From: Panagrolaimus kolymaensis
Lineage: Eukaryota > Nematoda > Chromadorea > Rhabditida > Panagrolaimidae
Direction: 5' to 3'
Assembly: GCA_028622995.1 (NCBI GenBank)
Contig: JAJQJQ010000035.1
Location: 2,170,001-2,234,000 of the forward strand
Length of the DNA stretch: 64,000 nucleotides
Below the pieces are notes generated by a model. The model was not told the origin of the DNA, did not search any database, and was given only the letters and a program-made list of their open reading frames with translations. The position numbers and the translations under genes are program-made. Positions 12,793-22,662 of this stretch are shown in pieces; positions within the stretch are counted from its first letter, which is position 1, and the number at the start of each line of letters is the position of its first letter.

Positions 12793-13668
12793 ATGTTGGA
12801 ACTTTGCTTGTTCCTCCTTTTTATAATTATAAAATTAAAATCATATTTAATATTTTTACAATCTAAAAAGCGTGTTATCTATCGTAATATAAATTGGCTG
12901 TGTTACACTCCAGATTTAATACAAATAAAAGAAGTTGAAGATGCTGTGGAAGTGGCTCAAAAATATTCGCTTGAAGCAGCGTAAGTTAATTTTCTCTCAA
13001 TTTTAATGTAAGCTGCTTTTATGTAGGTTTAAAATTTCAGAATGCTGATTTACACCCAAATTTTATCTTTGTTAAAAAATAAAACTATTATTCAATTCCA
13101 AATGTATGGACTTGGAAAAATTTGGCATAAAAATTCTAATGGAGCTTTGCAACTTTCAGTGGCATTCAAACTCCATAATAAATTCAAGGAAAGCTTCCCT
13201 GAAATTTCATTGACTTCCCAAGAACCTTGTCATCGTCCAGCAGAAATTGAATATCTTCATTCAAAAAATGTTTATGTTTTTGAACGTGAAAGCTTTTCTT
13301 CGAATTATTTTCTCGATGCAGCGTCAAAATCGAATGTTTCTGAACCTTTGATGATTGTTTACATGATTCATTTTCCTTTTCCCGCATTCGATGATTTTCT
13401 TGAAACACATTGGAATGCAAAATTATTAAGTCAAATTATTTTTGTTGGTAATGATTCTGCAAGTTTTTGGTGGTATACTGGACCACCATATTCAAGAAAA
13501 AGAATCGAATATTCAAATTTATGTGAAACCTAATCTTTATTACCATTTGAATGGTCACAACTTCGTCATCGCATGGATGATAAGGGCGCAATTTTTGCTT
13601 TTGGTGGAACTGAAATTTATACTATTTCATATGAAAATGCCGAACGATTAGTAAGCATCGTTAGTTAA
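12793..13668 (+). pseudogene. SRR1-like protein, copy 1, with premature stop
   Basis: Two exons: 12793-12980 and 13041 onward. The frame hits TAA at 13531-13533 (225-226 residues) but then stays open to TAA at 13666-13668. The 44 codons after the early stop still match the end of the paralog at 14860-15724 (EWSQL against EWPQL; TEIYTISYENAERLVSIVS against TKIYTISYANAKRLVTLIS). So the early stop truncates an otherwise conserved SRR1-like domain: MYGLG motif, SQEP with HRPAEIEYLHS, MIHF, and HWNAKLLSQIIFVGN. SRR1-like proteins act in heme-linked/circadian processes in other eukaryotes, but their activity is poorly defined. It could be a recent pseudogene, a truncated allele or a sequence error. 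Confidence 0.7.
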
Positions 13669-14859
13669 TTTTCGATTTTGACAAAAGTTTTGGTTGTAAA
13701 AAAAACATATTATTTTTTTACTTTGCTTACATAAAATCAGAGACATTATTACTAAACGTATATGAACACATTGTTTTGCCATAAAATGAAATCATTTTCC
13801 AACAGAACAAAAATAAAGTTGCCTGATATTAGCCTTGTTTATCAAAATCATCGCCAGAAAAAAAAAATGGATGAAAATAAAAAAACCCAAAACAATGATT
13901 TATAAAACATAGTCGCTAAAGAAAAGAAAAAATGTTATGAATATTGTTATTTTTTTTTTGTGTTACATCACACTCGTAAGCGATCTTTCGAAGAAAGCAA
14001 CCTTTTATCTAAAAGTTGCATCTTTGTGGAAAATAATCGAAACTTTCTTTTACAAGTTTTTTTTGAAGCTTCATTGACAGCGAGCGATTGTTCGATTTCT
14101 CTTTCCCATTTAAAATAAATAAAAAAATTTGATCAAAAGCTATGGGAATTTAATTGTTAGATAATTTTGTCTAACTTTTTAAAACAAATTTTTCACCTTT
14201 TTTGAGTTTATCGAAGACAACAACCTTTTCCTATTTTCTGAACTTTTACTTTCCATGGTTGTTTTGTTTCTTTAAGTGAGCGTCGTAAAAAAAAAAACGG
14301 ATTCCGGCATTTCACTTTTTTTACATTTCTTTTTTGGGTTTAAAAAGTTATTCTCCACGATGATACTTGTTGGATCATTTTGAAACTTTTTAGAGAAGTT
14401 CGTTCACTCCGGCTCATTTTTTGTTTTTGTTTTCAAGAAAGAAGATTGAAATTTACACCGCTGGAAATAATATTCCAGCCACATTCAATCACGATGATAG
14501 ATAACTTTCTTCACATTCTTTTCGGTGCCAAAAGTTATTCGGGCACACACCTTTTTTATTAATTTTTTTTTCGCAACTAAATGATACGAGAAAATACTCT
14601 TTTTCCCTCGCTTATTTGTCAATTTTTTTTTACAGAAACTTTTAAGAATATTTTTTTGCATCTTTTTATAATATTTTTTTATTTATTATTTAAAGTTCCA
14701 TTCCTCAAATTTTTTTTTTGAAATAATAATTTTTTTAACTTTGCTGCCGCATTATTTTGCTTCATTTTTTTGTAAAAAATTTCTGGTCTGTTGCATTAAA
14801 TAAAAATTATCTGTTTTTAGCTTCCATCTACTAAAAAAGAATCAACCTTTTGAAAAAAA
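13669..14859. other. spacer between SRR1-like paralogs
   Basis: About 1.2 kb without a supportable gene. Short open frames (for example 14380-14562) have no conserved features. Confidence 0.5.
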
Positions 14860-15724
14860 ATGTTGGAACTTTGTTTGCTTTTTCTTTTTATTTTTATTAA
14901 ATGGAAAACTAAAAAATTTATCAAATATGATCATCTTAATTTTACTCCGGATTTGGTTACTGTCAAAGAAGTTGGAGAGGCAGTGGAAGTGGCTCAAAAA
15001 CAGTCATTTGAAGCAGCGTAAGTTTTAGATTTTTTTTTCATTCGTTTCTGGACAATTTTTATTCAAATAAAGCAGAGAATTTTAATTTTATTTTGCCTAT
15101 TTCAGAATGCAAATTTTTACCCAAATTTCCTCTTTTGTGAAGGATAAAACCGTAATCCAAATTCAAATGTATGGCCTTGGAAGTATTTGGCGAAACCATA
15201 AAGATCGACCCGGTCCTTTAAAACTTGCTGTAGCATTTAAACTTTTAAAAAAATTCAAAGAACGTTTCCCTGAAATTTCACTGACTTCCCAAGAACCTTG
15301 TCATCGTCCAGCTGAAATTGAATATCTTCATTCAAAAAAAGTTTATGTTTTTGAACGTGAAAGCTTTTCTTCGAATTATTTTCTCGATGCAGCGTCAAAA
15401 TCGAATATTTCTGAACCTTTGATGATTGTTTACATGATTCATTTTAATTATGATGTTTTTGATGATTTTCTTGAAGCTCATTGGAATGCAAAATTGTTGA
15501 GCCAAATTATTTTTGTTGCGAATGAACTTTCTGAACCTTTTCCATATGGACCATATTCAAGAAAAAGAATTGAATATTCAAAATTATGTGAATACAAACC
15601 CTTGGAATGGCCTCAACTTTCTGATAAACCTAATGAAGCTAATTCTTTAAAAGCTTTCAGCGATACCAAAATTTATACTATTTCTTATGCGAATGCAAAG
15701 CGATTAGTAACTTTAATTAGTTAA
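14860..15724 (+). CDS. SRR1-like protein, copy 2 (intact)
   Basis: Two exons: 14860-15017 and 15106-15724, 258 residues. The N-terminus is hydrophobic (MLELCLLFLFIFIKW), a possible signal anchor. The SRR1-like domain covers roughly residues 55-225. It has MYGLGSIW (about 74), a Leu/Lys helix (LAVAFKLLKKF), SQEPCHRPAEIEYLHS, YMIHF, and HWNAKLLSQIIFVAN, all in the order known for the SRR1 family. The intron position and phase equal those of the upstream paralog. The C-terminal 35 residues are shared with the region beyond the premature stop of copy 1. Confidence 0.8.
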
Positions 15725-16075
15725 TTATTTTAGAGTTTTCTTAGAAATTTTTTTGTTGTTGTACATAAATTTATATTTTACTGTGTGGCGTGTATTCACA
15801 TACAAAGAATAAAATTTATTTCTTGTTTACGTAATAATTACATTAAATGCGAACGAAGAACAAAAAAAACTCCCAGCTTCTTTACATCTTACTTTAAAGT
15901 TTCCATATTTTTTTTTGTTATTCAAAGTTTTTTTTAATTAAACAAATAAATTTCAAAAAAAAAATTTTTGTTTTGATTTTAATGCAGAAACGTTTTATGT
16001 TGGATAAAAACCATATTCGAAGACATCAAAAAATTATTTAATAAATGCAATATTTATTAAATAAATTTTTTTAAT
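15725..16075. other. convergent intergenic spacer
   Basis: About 350 bp between the 3' ends of SRR1-like copy 2 (+) and the P450 (-). Nothing is visible besides A/T-rich tracts suited to 3' end formation. Confidence 0.5.
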
Positions 16076-18756
16076 TTATAATCGTGATTTAATAATAGCT
16101 ACAAAAGGTTCAGGTTGAATGGTGCTACCCATAATTCTTTTAGAATTTGGTGGATTTAAAGGCGATGGTTTTATCTGAAAAAAAAGACATTCGCATTTGT
16201 TTTCTCAATTTTTACAACATTTTTAAACTTTAAAAAATTCTTACTTCAAAATGATTAAAAATATTTGCAGCAAATAAATACAGTTCTAATTTAGCTAAAC
16301 TTTCACCCAAACATGCTCGTTTTCCAACTCCAAAAGGCATAAATTCAATGGGCTGAAAAAATTTTCCATTGGAATCCAAAAATCTTTCAGGTTTAAATTT
16401 ATTTGGTTCAGGAAAATATCTTTCATCAAATAATATTGTTCCAATCGAATGAAGGATACTTGTGTTTGCGGGAATATGAAAGCCATGAATTTCCACGGAT
16501 TTGATAAGTCTTTGATTTAGATTTATTGGAAGAATATTACAAAATCTTTGAGTTTCAGCTATCACTGCATTAGTATATGGAAGATTGGTTTTATCTTCAA
16601 TCGTTATAAATCGATCAGATCCTATGACTTTAGTTAATTCATTTTGAAGTTTTTTTTGACATTCAGGGTTTTGCATTAAATATATTATCATCCATGCTAA
16701 AGTATTCGAAATGGTTTCTTGTCCCGCTAACCAAAGATCTAAGCAAGCTCCATATAATTGTTTATCACTAAAAAAAATTGATTATTCTTTTTCAATTACC
16801 CAAAAAAAGAAAGTTAGTTAATTAGTTAATTTTGCTGCTTACGTAAAAGTGTGATCATCTTCTTTTACGCCGCCGCGACTATCCTTGTTTTTTTTCTCCA
16901 AACTATGCCGCTTCCGTAAAAATGCTTCAACATAATCCTTTGGTTCGCCACAGTCATTTTCAAAATCAATTGTTTCTTTATGGGTATTAATTTGATTCAT
17001 AAAAAATTCATACATTTGATTGGAAGTTCGAGTAACATCTTTATAAATAAATGGAAAATATTTAAACATGAAAGGACTGCGATCACAAAGTCGAACAAAT
17101 GGATTTCCAAACGATCTAAGGAGTTCTTGAAGATGGGATTTAATTAGATAAAATTCTTCTTTTTTATCCTACAAAAAAAAAATAACGTAAAAAAAAGTCC
17201 ATCAAACATTTTTTTTAAATCAACAAAACCTTTTGAAAATTGCGCACTTTAGTTTTATTTTCAACACGAAAATATTTTTTTTTGTAAGAAAATGGCGCGC
17301 TAAAAGTTTTTTTTCGGTTTCCATTACTTTGAAACATTTTTTTTAGCTTTGTTTCAAAGATTATCATCTTCAATTTTACTCTTCTTCGCTTTGTTCATCA
17401 GCTGTCAAATCAACTATGGCTATCGAAGTTACTGGTTCTGAAAGTATTAAGAAAGCTGGACGGGGAAGACCTCCAAAGAAAGCTGGTTCTGAAAGTGGTG
17501 TTGGTGAAAAGAAAAAGAATTCAAAGAAGTTTGCTGCCAAGAATCGCAATACTTATTCAAGCCACATCTATCGCGTACTCAAACAAATTCATCCTGATAC
17601 TGGTTTGTCTTCAAAATCGATGAACATCATGAATTCTTTCGTCAATGACATCTTTGAACGTATTGCTGGTGAAGCTTCTCGTGTTTCCCATTACAATAAG
17701 AAATCAACTATCTCATCACGCGAAGTTCAAACTGCCATTCGTCTCGTAAGTTCTTTTGTTTGTTTGTGTGTTATCTTTTAATTGACTAATTAACCTGTAC
17801 TCTTTTTAGATCCTTCCTGGTGAACTTTCCAAGCATGCCGTTTCTGAAGGTACTAAAGCTGTCGCTAAATTTACTTCTGCTTCTGACGCTACTGCCTCCT
17901 CCAACTAAAATGGACTCTCATCGTTTTCATCTTCGACAAGCTTTTCTTTTTAATGTTTTTGTTTGTAATTTTTACAACTTTTTGAACTTTTTTGTTTTGT
18001 TAGCCTTGTCCATTTTTTGATGTTGTTTTATTAATAAAAAATGTTCTTTATATTTTCTTGTGTCTTTGAGTTGGATGATTTTGAAGTGTACCAATTTAAC
18101 TACTTACTTTGCTAAAACTATAACCGAATAACAGAGCATTAATAATGGAACCGATTCCCAGATCAATTAAGTTTTGAATGCTAATTTCTTTATTTCTTTC
18201 TTCGCTGATTTGGTTCTTTACTTCTTCAATCAAAATTTCAACTTCATGAAGAACTCTTTCTTGCATTAAATTTTTTCCCATTCCAAAATCTTTCAAAATA
18301 TGCAAAGTAAATCGACGATGCTCTTTCCAAATTGGCCCATCAGTAAACATTAAACCTGTTCGACCATGTCTTGTTATATCTGTTACCTTTAAATGAGTTG
18401 GTCGACCAGCATATGTTTCACCATCTTTGATAAAAGTATCAACGATCGTTGGAACATCATTGATGGAAATAATGGGATTTTCACCCAACCAAAAACAATG
18501 AATATCACCATATCGGTTTTTCATATCCATAATAAACTTTTCAATGCCGACTTTATTGATATCCATAACATTTCCTATTATTGGAAGAGGTATTGGACCT
18601 AAAATTGTTGTTTTAAAGATTTCCGAAAGACAGAAATGAATAATGTTTTTATGTTATTTATTTACCTGGTGGAAGGCCTTTTCGTTTCCAATAAAAATTA
18701 TGAAACAACCATACCAAAAATAATAATAAACTTGCTATTATTATTACCGAAATCAT
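16076..18756 (-). CDS. cytochrome P450 (CYP2-clan type)
   Basis: Five exons on the minus strand: 18666-18756, 18108-18598, 16843-17168, 16245-16767, 16076-16174, 509 residues, normal for a microsomal P450. An N-terminal anchor ([17 protein letters not shown]) is followed by a Pro-rich hinge ([14 protein letters not shown]) as in the CYP2 clan. The C-helix has WKEHRRF. The I-helix has AGQETIS. The ExxR pair is in AETQRF (about 373-376), the PERF motif is in FKPERF, and heme Cys about 454 is in [11 protein letters not shown]. All signature residues are present. It is probably an ER monooxygenase of small lipids or xenobiotics. The 939-bp intron 17169-18107 contains a complete histone H2B gene on the opposite strand; the other introns are 67-77 bp (one 70 bp). 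Confidence 0.92.
17416..17908 (+). CDS. H2B: histone H2B variant, nested in a P450 intron
   Basis: Two exons: 17416-17745 and 17810-17908, 142 residues. The histone fold is clear: [60 protein letters not shown], and C-terminal helix [14 protein letters not shown]. The N-terminal tail is unusual. It is acidic/neutral at the start, then has an AT-hook-like GRGRPPKK (15-22) and a second Lys cluster, instead of the usual Lys/Ala-rich tail. The gene is split by a 64-bp intron inside the fold. It is followed by AATAAA (18033-18038), and I see no histone stem-loop, so it should give a polyadenylated, replication-independent mRNA. Codons are more G/C-ending than in neighbours, suggesting high expression. 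Confidence 0.92.
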
Positions 18757-19430
18757 TTTTAACTTTTTGTTTTACTCAATGAGAAACAACAAACATGTCC
18801 GCCTTTTTATATAGTTTTCCATTCAAAGTTGGTTGTGATGAATGGAAATTGTAACAAATTTATTATTGATGTCTTTCCCACGCTGTTCACAAAAAAAAAC
18901 AGTAGTGATGTTTACAAAGTTTTCGATCCTAATTTTTTCTCAAACTGTTGCATTTTTTTAAAATTAATGTGATTTCATTTACTTCCTTCGTTAATCACAA
19001 ATATTTTTTTGTTGATAAATTAGATTCAAAAAAACTCAAAAAAGATGAAGAAAAGAATTAATAGTATCAGAAGTGCTTAATTTTTTTCGAAAAAAGAGGG
19101 GTAAAACTAAATCGTCAGTAATTTTTAATTAATCGAACAAAAAATAAAGAAACTTTGAGAATTACTTAAAAAATATGCAAGCAGAAACTAGAATGAAACA
19201 TGGAAGCCGCAGCATTTCAAAGTCCTTTTGGTTCTTAGAATGAAATGAAAAAACCTTCAAAGGCTTATTTTTTTGTGAGTTATTGAAAGCAAAAAAACAC
19301 TTTCATCATTTCATTATCCTTCTTTTTTTGTTGTTGCGTTTTTTGTAATAATCAAATATTTTCTCGCGCTATTCTTTCTTGACTATATGAACTTTTTTCG
19401 AGTAGTTTGCGGTTACTAATAGCTTTAATT
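18757..19430. other. divergent intergenic region
   Basis: About 670 bp between the P450 (-) and the F-box-like gene (+). Expected promoter region for both; no distinct element recognised. Confidence 0.5.
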
Positions 19431-19440
19431 TTTAGCAAAC
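19431..19440 (+). promoter_or_regulatory. likely spliced-leader trans-splice acceptor
   Basis: TTTAG ends at 19435 after an A/T-rich tract, then CAAAC leads straight into ATG 19441. No upstream exon is seen. The same AG-CAAAC-ATGG arrangement precedes the family member at 42340. Nematode SL trans-splice sites typically sit this close to the start codon. Confidence 0.6.
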
Positions 19441-20347
19441 ATGGCAGAACTTGATCGTCAACGTCTTTCAAACCGTGCAAGAATTACATTCAACGAAAAC
19501 AACATGGAACGACAATATACTGCTTTTCCTTATCCTCACATGTGTTACATCCGAGAAAATGCTGATATTGAAACTCAACTCAAGCTCCGTCAAACATGCA
19601 AATACTTCTACAAAATGAATCCTAAGTTTATTGTTGAAAATTTGTTCTTTGGATGTTCTCCTCTACAAAATGCAAGCAAATTGGATCTTTATGTTCGCAA
19701 CTTTGAAGAAATGCCAATTATTGACGTTGTTACAAATGTAATCGTCTGTGATTTTTATGATAAACGAATGATCTCAAAGATTTATCGTTGCGAAGCTAAA
19801 GAAATTTGGGTGAATCGTGAATGTGAACTTTCAATGGAAGAATTTGAATTTTTCACTCAATCTGGTATGGTTCAAGTATGGCGTTCATTTGCTATCAATA
19901 TTCGTGATAAACATGGTAAACTTATTTCTCTTGAAGATCTATTGCTTCATTTTCCAAATGCTGAAAATGTTAGGTATGCTTTATTTTATAATTAAATATA
20001 TTAAAAGTTTGTTTTTAGTGCCAATGTGCAAGATGTCACTCGCAATGTTTCATCTAAAATTGTTTCACGGAATAACAAAATCAAATATCTTGTTCTTGAT
20101 TTTCATGGACCAATCAAAGCTGACGAATTTCTCGAACTTCTCAAAGTATGTTTTTTTTACTTTTTATGGTTTACATTATTATCCAAATTTTTAGAAAGTC
20201 CTAGTTCCTAAAGCTATTGTTTTTATTCAGTTCGTTGGTTTAACAAACGAAACTTATGTTGCAACTTTCAAAGCTGAAATGGATGCTAAAATGAAAACCT
20301 GGACGCCTCGAAATGAAATGCCACATCTTTTTATTCTTGAAGATTAA
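19441..20347 (+). CDS. nematode F-box-like family protein, copy 2
   Basis: Three exons: 19441-19973, 20019-20145, 20195-20347, 270 residues. It has FPYPHMCYIRENADI followed by KLRQTCKYFYKMNP, an F-box-like helical block near residues 28-62. A middle segment carries EIWVNRE and LEDLLLHFPNAENV. The C-terminal part has YLVLDF, then a KTWTPRNEMP ending. No catalytic residues are seen. If the F-box reading is right, it would serve as a substrate adaptor of an SCF ubiquitin ligase; that is inference. Introns are at the same positions and phases as copies at 7463 and 42340. It starts immediately after a trans-splice-like acceptor. Confidence 0.82.
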
Positions 20348-20559
20348 TTTAATTCTTTTTCTTGTTGTTCTTTTAAGCTTCCATTTTATTGTGTTTCATA
20401 ATTTCTTACTTGTCATTATTTTGTTTACTTGTTCTTGTGTTTCCAAATGTTTTAAATAAATTTTGTTTTGTTACATATGTTTTATTTTTTGCAATGTTTA
20501 AGAATTTGAAAGCTATTCGGTACAAATATTTTTATTGATTTCTCTCACAAAGAGTATAC

Positions 20560-21790
20560 ATTCTTTTTTTTCATTTTGGAATTTACCAGGAACATTACCA
20601 TGGCTATGCTTGGTTGTATTTCATTCATCTTCTGAGAATTTATTTGTTGATAGAATTTGCTTTTTAACTGATCAGTATTCACACTTATTGTTAGTGATGC
20701 CTCTTTTGTTATGGGCGTTCTTTTTTTGTAATGGCCTTTGAGTTGCTGGCTCTTCTGTTTTGGCAATTCTTCTGTTTTTGTTTTTGATTGCCGATTTGAT
20801 GCTGCGGTTGTAGTATTTTCAGCTTGATTTGTTGAAGGTTTAATAAGGGATTCAAATGAAACTTCTTTAACTTGTGAATCAGTGGATGATGGCCCATTTT
20901 GTTGTTGAGTTTCTGGCTTATTATTGGATTTCGAAGTTGATGAAGCTTCGGGTTCATTTGTTGAAGACTCATTAGGATTAATAGTGATCGGATAAATAGT
21001 GGTTGTGCAGTTAATGGCTCAATGGGATTTTCGTTTGGTAATTCACCAACATTTGTAGTTGTTTATGGAAGTTCTGGATGAGAAGTCGACGGCTTATTTC
21101 GACCTTCAGTTGATGGATTAATTTGTCCATCATTTATTAACCCTTCAGTTGTTGGCTGATTTGGCTCAGCAGTCGAGAGGCTTGGGTTTGAACTGTGGAT
21201 GGTGGTTCACTTGGCCTTTCAGTTGATGTTTAAGCGGGCCTTCTTTTGAAGGCACATCTCGGAAATGTGTTGATGGTTCATGTTGTTCAGCAGTGGAAGG
21301 TTCTTTTGATCCTGCAATTGATGCTACGTCTGGTTGTTATGTTGTTGGTTCGATTGGTCCTTCTGTTGATAGAACTTCTGGGCTTTCTATGGTTAGCTCT
21401 TTTTAAACAGTGGTTTGATGATTAGGTTAAATTGTTGATGGTTCTACCGGGAATTCAGTTGAATGCTCATTTGGTTGTTGTGTTGAAGGAATTTCGGTTT
21501 CATTTGTCAATGGCTAGATTCTGTAGTAGTTGGAACTTTAGATTAAGGAGTTGATGGTTTAATGGAAGCTGCCGTTGTTTGAACTTTAGGTGTTGTTCTG
21601 TCGATGGCTCTTGAGTTTGAGGTTGAACAGTTGCGGTAATACTCTTTTCGTTCGTTGTCATTTGGACATGATTTGTGATAGCAACTGGTGTGAAGCTGTA
21701 ATAGTAATTTCTGTAGTAGTTGAAGGTGCTACAGTTGTGTTGGATTCAATACGACACATAAGAATAAAATCAGAAATTGATTCCCAATAA
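20560..21790 (-). pseudogene. decayed Ser/Thr/Pro-rich (mucin-like) gene
   Basis: The minus strand encodes Ser/Thr/Pro/Gln-rich repeats that jump between all three frames. Examples are TTVAPSTTTEIT near 21730, EPSTEQH near 21600 and ESSTNEPEASSTSKSNN near 20960. On the plus strand this appears as irregular repeats of TTGATGG and TTCAGTTGATGG over more than 1 kb. No frame stays open more than about 90 codons, and internal stops are common. This is what a secreted mucin-like or glue-like protein looks like after several indels. A living gene would need many improbable introns. Confidence 0.5.
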
Positions 21791-22662
21791 CTAAATAACT
21801 ATTAAGATCTGCATAAATGACTTCATCAGCCACATTTTTAAGATATTTTTTTATGATGTTGATTAATTCCAAGAACAATAACTTTTAGTATTTTTTCTTT
21901 TAAGTTTTGATAATGGAATTGCTGAGTAATATTAAATGGGTCACACTAAAAAATGTGGGCGTTATTATAAGTTGAAAAATTGTTTAATTAAAAATATGCT
22001 TACTTGACTGCTGTAAAAATAACGAGAACTCGCTGCTTCTTTGGTTATGGAAAAAAATACTTTCGATATAGTTGAAAAAAAAACTAAACCAAAAAAACTA
22101 ATTTAATTTCGATTCTAATAACAAAAAAACTACTACAAAAAAATTGTACAGTTTTAGCTGCGGTGGAAATAAATTCATAAGTTCTTTCATATTTTACAAA
22201 ATATGAAGATTGTGAAATAATCGCTGTTCCAAAGGTTTGAATTGCACAACGATAATAATCATGATAAATTGCATATTTTTGTTGTTTAATTGATGATTAT
22301 TTACACCGCTTGTTAGGTGATACCTCTTTTGCACAAAAAAAACTTGAGTATTTTTTTTTGACAAAATTCAGGAAAAAATTGTTATTATGTAATTAATTTA
22401 TTTTTAATATATTTTTTTACCCATTTTGCAACTCAGAATTATAAGTAACAGAGGAGAAAGATAAAAATTAAACAAAGAGCTTGGGTGGTGCTTTGACAAA
22501 AAGAAAAATTTCTGCATATAATTGTGTAAAGTAAAAAACTTCTTTGTTTTGTGTAAAAAAATAATAAAATGAGGCTACGCAAAAAAATCGATTAAAATTA
22601 GATTTAAAAGAAAAAGAAATTATTTTACATTTTAGTTTAACTTTTTATAATTTAAAAGAAAT
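21791..22662. other. intergenic, A/T-rich
   Basis: About 870 bp between the decayed mucin-like gene and the DUF229 gene. No gene or structured RNA seen. Confidence 0.5.
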
